A DNA stretch of 64,000 bases from Collinsella sp944321445 (GTDB lineage: Bacteria > Actinomycetota > Coriobacteriia > Coriobacteriales > Coriobacteriaceae). The translations under genes were made by a program, and so were the position numbers. Below, piece after piece: positions 40,127 to 49,210 of this stretch. The notes beneath the pieces are model-generated. The model ran no database searches. It was not told the origin of the DNA and saw only the letters and a list, made by a program, of their open reading frames with translations. Where the stretch lies: assembly GCF_030371825.1 (NCBI RefSeq), contig NZ_JAUDDM010000004.1; one strand, given 5' to 3'. The stretch's first letter is position 1. Every line of letters starts with the position of its first letter.

Positions 40127-41056
40127 TTATGCCTCCAGACCATCGATCACGGCCTTGCAGCCGGCCATCATGTCCTCAAAGATCGCGCGCAGCGGGCGCA
40201 CCTCGTGCACCATGCCGGCAACCTGGCCGCACATGAAGCTGCCGGTGTCCACGTCGCCGTCGAGCACGGCGCGGCGCAGGGAGCCGAGCGTGAGCGCCTC
40301 GAGCTCGTCGCGCTTGGTGCCCTCCTGCTCGAGCTCCAGGTACTTCTTGGTCATCTTGTTCTTCAGGCAGCGAACCGGGGCGCCCGCGGGGCGGCCGGTC
40401 ACGACGGTGTCGTTCACGCCCGCCTTGACGACCTTGTCCTTGTAGTTGGCGTGGATGGGGCACTCCTCGCTCGCGAGCAGGCAGGTGCCCACCTGGACGC
40501 CGCAGGCGCCCAGCGCGAAAGCGGCCGCCATGCCGCGGCCGTCAGCGATGCCGCCGGCGGCAATCACGGGCAGGTCAACGGTGTCGACCACGGCCGGGAC
40601 GAGCGCCATCGTGGTTGCCTCGCCCACATGACCGCCGGACTCGGTGCCCTCGGCGATGATGCCGTCGATGTCCAGGCGCGCCAGGCGCTTGGCCAGAATG
40701 GGGGCGGCGACCACGGGGAAGATGCGGATGCCGGCCTCCTTGAAGGACTCGACGTACTTGGCGGGGTTGCCGGCGCCGGTGGTGACGACCTGCACGCCCT
40801 CCTCCACGACGACCTTGGCGCAGTCATCGATATGCGGGTTCATGAGCATGAGATTCACGCCGAAGGGCTTGTCGGTGAGCTCCTTGGCGCGACGGATCTG
40901 GGCGCGCAAGCTCTCGCCGTCCAGGCCGCCGCCGGCCACGAGACCAAGCGCGCCGGCGTTGGAGCAGGCAGCAGCGAACTCGCCGGTTGCGATGTTGGCC
41001 ATGCCGCCCTGGATGATGGGGAACTCGGTCCCCAGGATCTCGTTCAGCTTCTTCAT
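40127..41056 (-). CDS. fabK: enoyl-ACP reductase II (FMN-dependent)
   Basis: A 309-residue TIM-barrel flavoprotein related to nitronate monooxygenases. It opens EFPIIQGGMANIATGEFAAA, and has VVAAPILAKRLARLDIDGII, then EGTESGGHVGEA and VIAAGGIADGRGMAAAFALG for FMN phosphate binding. FabK takes the place of FabI in the last step of elongation. No FabI gene is seen in the cluster, so FabK is probably the enoyl reductase, which would predict insensitivity to triclosan-type inhibitors. Confidence 0.93.
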   Translation of the reverse strand: MKKLNEILGTEFPIIQGGMANIATGEFAAACSNAGALGLVAGGGLDGESLRAQIRRAKELTDKPFGVNLMLMNPHIDDCAKVVVEEGVQVVTTGAGNPAKYVESFKEAGIRIFPVVAAPILAKRLARLDIDGIIAEGTESGGHVGEATTMALVPAVVDTVDLPVIAAGGIADGRGMAAAFALGACGVQVGTCLLASEECPIHANYKDKVVKAGVNDTVVTGRPAGAPVRCLKNKMTKKYLELEQEGTKRDELEALTLGSLRRAVLDGDVDTGSFMCGQVAGMVHEVRPLRAIFEDMMAGCKAVIDGLEA

Positions 41057-41079
41057 ATCTGTATATCCTTTCGGGTGAT

Positions 41080-41108
41080 GACAAGATGGGGGCAGCCCCC
41101 ATCTTGTC
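41080..41108. repeat. short hairpin repeat, family 6 variant
   Basis: 14-bp arms GACAAGATGGGGGC / GCCCCCATCTTGTC around a single A lie in the 54-bp gap between fabH and fabK. It ends three bases before the fabH stop codon. Confidence 0.8.
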
Positions 41109-41110
41109 GC

Positions 41111-42067
41111 CTACGCGAACTCGGCCAGCGCGCCGGCCCAGGTGAGGCCCGCGCCGAAGCCGGCCATGAGCACGCGGCTGCCGGAGCCGAGCTCCCCTGC
41201 GCGCACCAGCTCGTCGAGCAGGATGGGCACGCTGCCGGCCGACGTGTTGCCGGTGTGGTCGATGTTGCCCTCGCACTTGGCGGGGTCGAGGCCGAGCTTC
41301 TTCACAGAGTAGTCCACGATGCGCTTGTTGGCCTGGTGGTACACGAAGCGGTCCACGTCATCGGCCGAGACGCCCGCGCGCTCGAGCACCTCGCGCGTGC
41401 AGCGCGGCATGACCTCGGTGGCGAAGCGGAACACCGCGCGGCCGTCCATGTGCAAGTACGACGGCTCGTCGCAGCCCACGCCGGGCGCGAACAGCGAGGT
41501 GTCGTCGCCGCGCGAGCCCCACACGGCGTGCAGCTCGGGGTAGCCCTCGGCGCACTCCAGCACCGCCGCGCCCGCACCGTCGCCAAACAGCACGCAGGTG
41601 GTGCGGTCGGTGAAGTCCATGACGCGCGACAGCGTATCGGCGCCCACCACGAGCGCGTACGGGCGCGCGGCACCGGGCAGCAGGCACTCGGCCACGTGCA
41701 GGCTGTACACAAAGCCGGCGCACGCGGCGTTCAAATCAAAGCACAGCGTGTCCTCGGACATGCCCAAGTCGGCCTGCAGCAGGCAGGCGGCAGAAGGCGT
41801 GCAGGTATCGGCCGTGAACGTTGCCACCAGGCACACGCCCACCTGCTCGGGAGCGATGCCCGCAGCCTCCAGCGCGCGCAAAGCGGCGTCGCGCACCAGG
41901 CTGCGGTGGCACTCCCCCGCCTCCGCGTCGCAATAGCGGCGCGAGCGAATGCCCGTGCGCGTCGAGATCCACTCGTCGGAGGTCTCCACGATCTTGGCCA
42001 TGTCGTCGTTGGTCATGACGCGGCTGGGCACGGCCGAACCGGTGCCGACGATCTTCACGCCCATCAT
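41111..42067 (-). CDS. fabH: 3-oxoacyl-ACP synthase III
   Basis: A 318-residue initiating condensing enzyme. The Cys lies in DLNAACAGFVYSL, His in FVYHQANKRI, and Asn in NIDHTGNTSAGS. It joins acetyl- or branched acyl-CoA to malonyl-ACP. Its start overlaps the accA stop by four bases (ATGA), indicating coupled translation. Confidence 0.95.
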   Translation of the reverse strand: MMGVKIVGTGSAVPSRVMTNDDMAKIVETSDEWISTRTGIRSRRYCDAEAGECHRSLVRDAALRALEAAGIAPEQVGVCLVATFTADTCTPSAACLLQADLGMSEDTLCFDLNAACAGFVYSLHVAECLLPGAARPYALVVGADTLSRVMDFTDRTTCVLFGDGAGAAVLECAEGYPELHAVWGSRGDDTSLFAPGVGCDEPSYLHMDGRAVFRFATEVMPRCTREVLERAGVSADDVDRFVYHQANKRIVDYSVKKLGLDPAKCEGNIDHTGNTSAGSVPILLDELVRAGELGSGSRVLMAGFGAGLTWAGALAEFA

Positions 42068-42912
42068 ATACGGCCTCGCTTCACAGCAGTCGCACCCATG
42101 GCGCGGAACTTGCGGTAGCGGTCGTTGGCAAGCGCGGTCGGGCTCATCTTCGAGAGCGCCTCGAGCTCGCGCGTGAGCTGCGTGTCGAGCACCTGGAAGA
42201 GCGCGTTCGCGTTCTCGTGCGCACCGCCGGCGGGCTCGGGGATGATCCCATCGATGATGCCCAGCTCAAGCAGGTCGTCGGCCGTGAGCTTCATAACCTC
42301 GCACGCCTCGTCGGCGCGGCTCGAGTCCTTCCACAGAATGCTCGCGAAGCCCTCGGGCGAAAGCACGGAGTACACGGCGTTCTCGAGCATGATCACGCGG
42401 TTTCCCACCGCGAGCGCCAGCGCACCGCCGCTCCCGCCCTCGCCGCAGATCACGGAGATGACGGGCACGGTGAGCGAGCTCATGAGCTCGATGGAACGCG
42501 CGATGGCCTCGCCCTGGCCGTGCTCCTCGGCCTCCAGGCCGGGGTAGGCGCCGGACGTATCCACAAAGGTGAGGATGGGGCGGCCGAACTTCTGCGCGGC
42601 GAGCATGATGCGCTGCGCCTTGCGGTAGCCCTCGGGCGACGCCATGCCGAAGTTGCACGCCACGCGCTCCTCGATGTCGGCGCCCTTGCGGTTGCCCAGC
42701 ACGGTGACGGGACGGCCGTGGAAGCGCGCGATACCGCCCATGATGGACGGGTCATCGGTGCTGGAACGGTCGCCGCGCTGCTCGAAGAAGTCGGTGAACA
42801 GGGCGTCGATGATCTCGGCCACGCCGGGGCGGCCGGGGTGGCGGGCGATGGCCACGCGCTGAGCGGCGGTCAACACGTCCACCGGCGCCAGGGTATCGGT
42901 CTTATCCGACAT
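42064..42912 (-). CDS. accA: acetyl-CoA carboxylase carboxyltransferase alpha subunit
   Basis: A 282-residue crotonase-fold subunit from ATG 42912 (GGAGGTG upstream). It has the AccA signatures PEGYRKAQRIMLAAQKFGRP and FVDTSGAYPGLEAEEHGQGE. It pairs with AccD to move CO2 from biotin to acetyl-CoA. Its start overlaps the end of accD by 11 bp. Confidence 0.94.
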   Translation of the reverse strand: MSDKTDTLAPVDVLTAAQRVAIARHPGRPGVAEIIDALFTDFFEQRGDRSSTDDPSIMGGIARFHGRPVTVLGNRKGADIEERVACNFGMASPEGYRKAQRIMLAAQKFGRPILTFVDTSGAYPGLEAEEHGQGEAIARSIELMSSLTVPVISVICGEGGSGGALALAVGNRVIMLENAVYSVLSPEGFASILWKDSSRADEACEVMKLTADDLLELGIIDGIIPEPAGGAHENANALFQVLDTQLTRELEALSKMSPTALANDRYRKFRAMGATAVKRGRI

Positions 42913-43768
42913 ACTCGGCACCTCCCTTCCCATGGAGCGAAAGCACGCGGATGAGCGTGGAGCGCATGCGGGCACGCGGCACCACGGCGTCCAAGAAACC
43001 GTGCTCCAGCTGGAACTCGGCGCTCTGGAAACCCTCGGGCAGCTTCTCGCCGATGGTCTGCTCGATCACGCGCGGACCGGCGAAGCCGATGAGCGCGCCC
43101 GGCTCGGCGAGCATGATGTCGCCCAGGCTGGCGAAACTCGCGGTCACGCCACCAGTGGTGGGATGCGTGAGGACCGAGATGTACAGGCCGCCCTTGTCGG
43201 AAAAGCGCTGGATAGCCGCGGAGGTCTTGGCCATCTGCATGAGGGAGATGATGCCCTCCTGCATACGCGCGCCGCCGCTTGCGGAAAACACGATGAGGGG
43301 CAGGTGCTGCTTGGTGGCGCGCTCGATGAGGCGCGTGAGCTTCTCGCCCACCACAGCGCCCATGCTCGCCATCAAAAAGCGCGTGTCGAGCGCGGCGACG
43401 GCCACGCGCACGCCGCCGATTTTGGCGATGCCGGTGACGATAGCGTCGCCCTGGCGCGTCTTGGAGCGCAGCTTGGCAAGCTTGTCAGGGTAGTCCGGGA
43501 ACTCGAGCGGGTCGGTCGACACCAGCGCGGCGTCGAGCTCACGGAACTGCCCATCGTCAGCGACCATCTTGATGCGATCGCGCGCCGGGATGGCAAAGTG
43601 GTGGCCGCAGTAGGGGCACACGAACTGGTTGTTTACCAGGTCATCGTCGTGCAGGACGCGCCCGCAGCTGGGGCACGTCTTCTCCTCGACGGCCGGCGCG
43701 GTGCCCTGCTGACGCATCTTCTTCAGCGCAAGCAGCCGGTTGCGGCGCTCGGCAAGGATTCCCGCCAT
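42902..43768 (-). CDS. accD: acetyl-CoA carboxylase carboxyltransferase beta subunit
   Basis: A 288-residue subunit. Residues ~28-55 form the four-Cys zinc ribbon CPSCGRVLHDDDL then CPYCGHHFAI. The carboxyltransferase body follows, with FSASGGARMQEGIISLMQMA. The ribosome site GAAGGAGGCG lies in the 3' end of accC. Confidence 0.95.
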   Translation of the reverse strand: MAGILAERRNRLLALKKMRQQGTAPAVEEKTCPSCGRVLHDDDLVNNQFVCPYCGHHFAIPARDRIKMVADDGQFRELDAALVSTDPLEFPDYPDKLAKLRSKTRQGDAIVTGIAKIGGVRVAVAALDTRFLMASMGAVVGEKLTRLIERATKQHLPLIVFSASGGARMQEGIISLMQMAKTSAAIQRFSDKGGLYISVLTHPTTGGVTASFASLGDIMLAEPGALIGFAGPRVIEQTIGEKLPEGFQSAEFQLEHGFLDAVVPRARMRSTLIRVLSLHGKGGAEYVG

Positions 43769-43771
43769 GCG

Positions 43772-45172
43772 TTACGCCTCCTTCGCGGTATCGGTCACGG
43801 CATCGTCGGCGGCGTTCGTCCACGCCAGCAGCGTGTCGAGGTTCTCGTCGATGAACGAGGTGTTGTACGTCGCGCGGATGAAGCCGGGGTGGTACATGAT
43901 CTGGTGGAGCACATCGATGTTGGTCTTGGGACCGTCGATGACGAACTCCTCGAGGCAGCGGCGCATGCGGCGCAGGGCCTCCAGGCGCGTGGGCGCCCAC
44001 ACGATGAGCTTCGCGGCGAGCGAGTCGTAGTAGGGCGGCAGCTCGCAGCCGGCGTAGAGGCCGGTGTCGACGCGCACACCGTAGCCGCCGGGGATGTGGA
44101 CGAAGTCCACCTGGCCGGGCGACGGCATGAAGCCGTGCGCCGGGTCCTCGGCGTTCACGCGGCACTCGATGGCGTGACCGCGCAGCTGGATGTCGTCCTG
44201 CGTGAAGGAAAGCGTGAGGCCCGATGCCACGCGCAGCTGCTCGCGCACCAAATCGACGCCCGTCACGCACTCGGTGATGGGGTGCTCCACCTGAATGCGG
44301 GTGTTCATCTCGATGAAGTAGAACTCGCCGGAGGGGTCGAGCACGAACTCGATGGTACCCGCGTTCACATAGCCGGCAGCGCGGGCAGCGGCCACGGCGG
44401 CCTCGCCCATGCGCGCGCGGAGCTCCGGGGTGAGCACGCGCGACGGGGTCTCCTCGATCATCTTCTGGCCGCGGCGCTGAATGGAGCAATCGCGCTCGCC
44501 CAGCTGGACCACGTTGCCCTGCGCGTCGGCCATGATCTGGAACTCGATATGGTGCGGGTTCAGCACGAGCTTCTCGAGGTACATCTCGTCGTCGTTGAAG
44601 CAGGCGCGGGCCTCGGCGCGGGCCTCCTCGAAGAGGTCCTCGAACTGGTCGGGGTCGAACACCTTGCGCATGCCGCGGCCGCCGCCACCGGCAGCCGCCT
44701 TGATGAGCACGGGGTAGCCGATCTCGTCGGCGACGCGCTTGGCCTCGGCGACGTCCTTCACGGAGCCGTCGGAGCCGGGCACCACGGGCACGCCGGCGCT
44801 CTTCATGAGCTCGCGCGCGGCGGCCTTGTTGCCCATCGTGCGGATGACGTCGCCCGAGGGGCCGATCCACGTGATGCCGTTCGCTTCGCACTCGTCGGCG
44901 AACTCGGCGTTTTCAGACAGGAAGCCGTAGCCGGGGTGAATGGCGTCACAGTGTGCGGCCTTGGCCACGGTGAGCAGCGCCTTCGTGTCGAGGTAGCTTT
45001 GCGCGGAGGGAGCGGGACCGATACAGTAGGCGTGCTCGGCGAGCTGTACGTGCAGCGCCTCGCGGTCGGCCTCGGAGTACACGACCACCGGCTCGATGTC
45101 GAGCTCGCGGCACGCGCGGAACACGCGCACGGCGATCTCGCCGCGGTTGGCGATAAGGATACGCTTGAACAT
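43772..45172 (-). CDS. accC: acetyl-CoA carboxylase biotin carboxylase subunit
   Basis: A 466-residue ATP-grasp enzyme. It starts FKRILIANRGEIAVRVFRAC, has the glycine loop AAAGGGGRGMRKV, LGERDCSIQRRGQKMIEETP, and EMNTRIQVEHPITE near the bicarbonate site. It carboxylates biotin on AccB. It lies 12 bp after accB. Confidence 0.96.
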   Translation of the reverse strand: MFKRILIANRGEIAVRVFRACRELDIEPVVVYSEADREALHVQLAEHAYCIGPAPSAQSYLDTKALLTVAKAAHCDAIHPGYGFLSENAEFADECEANGITWIGPSGDVIRTMGNKAAARELMKSAGVPVVPGSDGSVKDVAEAKRVADEIGYPVLIKAAAGGGGRGMRKVFDPDQFEDLFEEARAEARACFNDDEMYLEKLVLNPHHIEFQIMADAQGNVVQLGERDCSIQRRGQKMIEETPSRVLTPELRARMGEAAVAAARAAGYVNAGTIEFVLDPSGEFYFIEMNTRIQVEHPITECVTGVDLVREQLRVASGLTLSFTQDDIQLRGHAIECRVNAEDPAHGFMPSPGQVDFVHIPGGYGVRVDTGLYAGCELPPYYDSLAAKLIVWAPTRLEALRRMRRCLEEFVIDGPKTNIDVLHQIMYHPGFIRATYNTSFIDENLDTLLAWTNAADDAVTDTAKEA

Positions 45173-45184
45173 GGGGCGCCGCCT

Positions 45185-45670
45185 TTAAGCCTCGTGATAG
45201 CGGATGAGCGGAGCGCCGAAGGAGACGAGCTCACCGTCGGCGGCCATGATCTCGTCGATGACGCAGTCGCACGGAGCGGTGACCTCGCTCATCATCTTCA
45301 TGGCCTCGAGCAGGCATACGGTGTCGCCCTTCTTCACGTGGTCGCCGGGCTGGACGTAAGGGTCCTTGTCGGGCGAAGGCGCGACGTAGAACGTGCCCAC
45401 CAGCGGCGCGGTGATGCAGGGGCCGTCGGCCGCGGGGACCTCATCGGCCGCGGGCGCGGCAGCCGGGGCGGCCGCAGGAGCAGCCGGGGCCGCAGCGGGA
45501 GCCGGGGCCGGGGCGGCAGCGGGGCCGGCGACGGGCGCGGGCGGCACGGGGCCGCAGCCGGGCTTCTCGAGCTCGATGGTGGTGTCGCCGCTCGTGATCT
45601 TCATGCGGCCGATGCCGCTCGTATCAAAACGACCCATGAGGTCGATGATGTCCTGAGTCTTCATAGCCAT
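45185..45670 (-). CDS. accB: biotin carboxyl carrier protein
   Basis: A 161-residue protein. Residues ~1-32 form the N-terminal helix and strand. Residues ~33-75 are an Ala/Pro linker (PAAAPAPAPAAAPAAPAAAP). The biotinyl domain follows, with EAMKMMSEV holding the biotinylated Lys. The domain ends normally with ADGELVSFGAPLIRY. GGAGG lies 10 bp before ATG 45670; a second ATG two codons later is also possible. Confidence 0.94.
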   Translation of the reverse strand: MAMKTQDIIDLMGRFDTSGIGRMKITSGDTTIELEKPGCGPVPPAPVAGPAAAPAPAPAAAPAAPAAAPAAAPAADEVPAADGPCITAPLVGTFYVAPSPDKDPYVQPGDHVKKGDTVCLLEAMKMMSEVTAPCDCVIDEIMAADGELVSFGAPLIRYHEA

Positions 45671-45733
45671 AGTGCAGAGTCCTCCTCAATCCGGGAAACA
45701 CTGATCGCTTGCCTCTGACCTCCGCTGCTGTCC

Positions 45734-45829
45734 TCTCTGGGGACGGGGGTCGTAGGGGACATTTTGCCCCCATTGGGGACGGGGGTGCCACGCGCCACTT
45801 TGGCCCCTTTTGGGACAGGCCTCGCGACA
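45734..45829. repeat. family 3 repeat, partial copies
   Basis: TCTCTGGGGACGGGGGTCGT followed by AGGGGACATTTTG, then a second GGGGACGGGGGTGCCA-like segment and TTTTGGGACAGG. It lies between acpP and accB. No full right arm is present. Confidence 0.7.
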
Positions 45830-45923
45830 GTAATGACAGAGCCAACCGATCGGTGCTTCCCTCAGTGCATAAAGAGAAGCCGGGCAGGACGCGCGGCCCT
45901 GCCCGGCTGTTGGCTCGGATATG

Positions 45924-46154
45924 TTACTGAGCCTTGTTCTCCAGGTAGTCGGCCAGATCGCCAACGGTCTTGAACTGGTCGAGCTCAGCGTCGTCGATCT
46001 CGCAGTCGAAGGCCTCCTCAAGAGCCATGACGAGCTCCATGGCGGCCAGGGAATCGGCGCCCAGGTCCTCCTCGAGCTTGGCCTCGCGGGTGACCTTCTC
46101 AAGGTCGCAACCGACGGTCTCGGAGATGACCTCGCGCATCTTCTCGAAATCCAT
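45924..46154 (-). CDS. acpP: acyl carrier protein
   Basis: A 76-residue acidic four-helix protein. The phosphopantetheine Ser is in LGADSLAAMELV near residue 37. It carries acyl chains for every enzyme of the cluster. GGAAAGGAGTTGTC precedes ATG 46154, a strong ribosome site fitting high expression. It is the first gene of the operon. Confidence 0.96.
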   Translation of the reverse strand: MDFEKMREVISETVGCDLEKVTREAKLEEDLGADSLAAMELVMALEEAFDCEIDDAELDQFKTVGDLADYLENKAQ

Positions 46155-46245
46155 GACAACTCCTTTCCGAGTGCGTCATTCGTTCGCACTCGAACCCGAA
46201 GCGCGCATTCTTCGCGCACCCCTTGTGTGCAAAACTCGCTAAAGC

Positions 46246-46259
46246 ATTTTAGTTAAAAT
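46246..46259. promoter_or_regulatory. candidate operator upstream of acpP
   Basis: ATTTTAGTTAAAAT is a perfect 6-bp inverted repeat around GT, in the only AT-rich stretch upstream of acpP. TAAAAT within it could also be the -10 box. Its form suits a MarR-family dimer such as the regulator at the end of the cluster. The link is inferred. Confidence 0.35.
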
Positions 46260-46349
46260 TTTTGAGATGTTGACGACGCAACATCTCTTCGCAGTAACTG
46301 CACAATCCAACAAACCAGCAGGTCGCACTTGAGCAACAACCTCGCCAAC

Positions 46350-46380
46350 GACGCACTTCTCCCCAGGGGAGAAGTGCGTC
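46350..46380. repeat. palindromic repeat, family 2 (31 bp, perfect)
   Basis: GACGCACTTCTCCCC and its complement around one A, 14 bp past the stop of the ABC exporter gene. Confidence 0.92.
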
Positions 46381-46394
46381 AACGTTTCACGCTG

Positions 46395-49067
46395 CTACTC
46401 GGTGCGCAGCGCCGTCACCGGGTCCTTCTTCGCGGCCATGCGGCTCGGCGCCATACCGGCCACAAGGGACAGCACGACCGAGATCACCACGAGCGCCACG
46501 CCCGCGCCCACCGGCACGGCGGCCAGGTTCGCCACGTCCGCGACCTGCTCGATAATCATATTCACCGGAATGTCCAGCAGCACCGTTACCACAATGCCCA
46601 GCACGCCGGACACCAGGCCGATGATGAATGTCTCGGCGGTGAAGATGCGGCTCACATCGCGCTTGCTCGCACCGATCGAGCGCAGGATGCCGATCTCCTT
46701 CGTGCGTTCCAGCACCGAGATATACGTGATGATGCCGATCATGATCGAGCTCACCACGAGCGAAATCGCCACGAAGGCAATCAGGATGTACGTGATGGCA
46801 TTCACGATATCGGTCACGCTCGACATCAGCGTGCCCACGATGTCGGTGTACTGAATCTCGGTCCCCTCGCCCGTCGCCGCAACATCGTCGTTGTACGCCG
46901 TGATCAGGTCGTCGATGTACTCCTTCGCCTCAAAATCGTTGGGATAGATGTTGATGGTGAACGGGTCGTCCATGCTCGCCACGCCCAGCTTCTCCAGGTT
47001 GCCGTCGTAGGTCGCGTTGTCGGTCTGCTCCGTCATTTGGCGCGAGAACGCGGCGGCGATCTCCTCGTCGCTCATACCCTCGGCGCGCATCTCGTCCACG
47101 TACCCCTGCAGCTGAGCCCCCTGTTCGCCGGGCATCTGCGCAATCAGCGCCTCGATGCCCTCCATGGTGAGCTCGCCGGTCGACGAGTCGGAAAACGGCA
47201 TGCCGGTGAAGATATCCGTCTCGGGCTGGTCCTCCTGCGCGGCCACGACGTCGCTCGCATCCACCAGACCCACCAGGTGCTCCATGAGCTCCGGGGTGTA
47301 CAGAACGGCGCCCCAGTTGCTGCCCACATCGCTGTCCTCGCTCGGCCGCACGATGCCCACCACACGAACCTCCTCCGCGCCGTCCACAACGTCGCGCATA
47401 TAGTTCTCGTCGTCGGTCATGTCCTTCCACGTGCCGTCGTCCTGCTCGGCGTACTTTGAGCTCTCCGGCACCAGCTTGAACGTCAGACCCATGAGCTCGT
47501 CGTAGGTGTAGCTCGTCTGCTCGACCTCTTCCACATCCTTGCCGGCGATGACATCGGCCATCATGCCGCGCAGGTCAGACTGGTCGAGCAGTCCCAGCGC
47601 GTACAGCGTATAGTCCGAGATGCGGTCGTTGCGGTCCACGTAGATCACGACCTCGTCCCAGCTCTCGGGCATGCGGCCGGCAACCACGTCGTAGTCGCGC
47701 TCCCACAGGTCGCGGTTGGGAAGCAGCTCCGTCCACACGTCGTAGCTCGAACCGCTCGTACCGGACATCGTGCTCATCATCTCGGTTTGCGTCGAACCCA
47801 TGGAAATGCCGAGCGCGTCCATGACGGTCGCCGGATTCACCTGCACCGCGCCGTCGGACGTATCGGATTTGTACACATTCAGCGGCGTATCGTAGGTGTA
47901 CTCGATAGATGTCACGTAGTCGTCGATGTCACCGGGGTTGGAATCGAGCCATTCCTTAATGGCACGCATATCGTTTTCGTTTGCGCCATCGGCCACGCTC
48001 GTCACCATGTCGGTCACGAGGTCCTTCGACTCCACCTCGCCCGACGTGTTCTCCGCCGCGGCGTCGCCCGCCGTGCCCATCATCGACGTCATCATGCTCG
48101 CAATATCAATCGATGTCTCTTGGATGGTCAGCGGGTAGTCACCCATCGTCGATTCCTCGGTCTTGGCGATATAGTTCTGCGCGCCGTCGGACAGCGACAG
48201 AATGAGTGCGATGCCGATGATGCCGATCGACCCGGCAAACGCCGTCAAAAACGTGCGCCCCTTCTTCGTCATGAGATTCGTGAACGAAAGCGAGATGGCC
48301 GAAAGGTAGCTCATGCCGCGCTTGCCCTTGCGCGCGTCGGCCACGGCGTGCTCCTGGATTTGCTCGTCGGTCAAAAACTCCGTCGCGGGGTCGACCGGAT
48401 TGGTGTCGTCGGTGAGCAAACCGTCCTTGATGCGGACAATGCGGTCAGAATATTCCTCCGCAAGCTGCGGATTGTGCGTAACCATGATCACCAGGCGATC
48501 GCGCGAGAGCCGCTTCAGGATCTCCATGACCTCGACCGAGGTGTCGGTGTCGAGCGCGCCCGTGGGCTCGTCGGCCAGAATGATTTCCGGATTGTTCACG
48601 ATGGCGCGCGCAATGGCCACGCGCTGCATCTGGCCGCCGGAGAGCTGGTTGGGCTTCTTGTTCATCTGCTCGGCCAGGCCCACCTGCGCAAGCGCTTCCT
48701 CCGCGCGGCGGCGGCGCTCCGCCTTGGGCGCACCGGAAAGCAGCAGCGCCATCTCGACGTTGGCAATGACGCTCTGGTGCGGAATGAGGTTGTAGCTTTG
48801 GAAGACGAAGCCCACCGAGTGGTTGCGGTAGGTATCCCAATCGCGGTCGAGGTAGCTTTTGGTGGAACGACCGTTGATCACCAAATCGCCGCGCGTGTAC
48901 TGGTCAAGGCCGCCGATGATGTTGAGCAGCGTGGTCTTGCCGCAGCCGGACTGACCGAGGATGCTCACAAACTCCTGATCGCGGAAGGTGACGGACACGC
49001 CCTTGAGCGCATGGACGACACTATCGCCCGACGGGTAATCTTTGGTGATGTTCTTAAGCTCGAGCAT
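46395..49067 (-). CDS. MacB-like ABC transporter, fused ATPase and FtsX permease
   Basis: An 890-residue protein. Residues ~1-225 are the ATPase (GQSGCGKTTLLNIIGG, LSGGQMQRVAIARAI, ILADEPTGALD). One membrane segment at ~265-285 is followed by a large extracellular region (~290-740). Three C-terminal membrane helices of the FtsX type follow (RTKEIGILRSIGASKRDVSR). This type works mechanically across the membrane, exporting peptides or antimicrobials or controlling cell-wall enzymes, rather than passing substrate through a channel. TAGGAGAG precedes ATG 49067. No two-component system is beside it. Confidence 0.88.
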   Translation of the reverse strand: MLELKNITKDYPSGDSVVHALKGVSVTFRDQEFVSILGQSGCGKTTLLNIIGGLDQYTRGDLVINGRSTKSYLDRDWDTYRNHSVGFVFQSYNLIPHQSVIANVEMALLLSGAPKAERRRRAEEALAQVGLAEQMNKKPNQLSGGQMQRVAIARAIVNNPEIILADEPTGALDTDTSVEVMEILKRLSRDRLVIMVTHNPQLAEEYSDRIVRIKDGLLTDDTNPVDPATEFLTDEQIQEHAVADARKGKRGMSYLSAISLSFTNLMTKKGRTFLTAFAGSIGIIGIALILSLSDGAQNYIAKTEESTMGDYPLTIQETSIDIASMMTSMMGTAGDAAAENTSGEVESKDLVTDMVTSVADGANENDMRAIKEWLDSNPGDIDDYVTSIEYTYDTPLNVYKSDTSDGAVQVNPATVMDALGISMGSTQTEMMSTMSGTSGSSYDVWTELLPNRDLWERDYDVVAGRMPESWDEVVIYVDRNDRISDYTLYALGLLDQSDLRGMMADVIAGKDVEEVEQTSYTYDELMGLTFKLVPESSKYAEQDDGTWKDMTDDENYMRDVVDGAEEVRVVGIVRPSEDSDVGSNWGAVLYTPELMEHLVGLVDASDVVAAQEDQPETDIFTGMPFSDSSTGELTMEGIEALIAQMPGEQGAQLQGYVDEMRAEGMSDEEIAAAFSRQMTEQTDNATYDGNLEKLGVASMDDPFTINIYPNDFEAKEYIDDLITAYNDDVAATGEGTEIQYTDIVGTLMSSVTDIVNAITYILIAFVAISLVVSSIMIGIITYISVLERTKEIGILRSIGASKRDVSRIFTAETFIIGLVSGVLGIVVTVLLDIPVNMIIEQVADVANLAAVPVGAGVALVVISVVLSLVAGMAPSRMAAKKDPVTALRTE

Positions 49068-49142
49068 GAAGCTCTCCTACCGTACAGATAATCGCGATTC
49101 AATCCCACTTACTGTACCCAAATTCACCAAATAGACGCGTGC

Positions 49143-49206
49143 GGGAAAATAGGGACAGGCACCTTTTTCCCACCGGTGGGAAAAAGGTGCCTGTCCCTAT
49201 TTTCCC
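49143..49206. repeat. palindromic repeat, family 1 (64 bp, perfect)
   Basis: The centre is CCACC|GGTGG and the arm GGGAAAATAGGGACAGGCAC continues CTTTTTCC. It ends five bases before the stop of the RNA methyltransferase gene. Confidence 0.95.
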
Positions 49207-49210
49207 AGCG

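Noticed and set aside
40061..45718. Two long plus-strand frames over fabK-fabH and accD-accB
   Set aside because: They are shadows of conserved fatty-acid genes on the minus strand, rich in Gly/Val/His with no motif.
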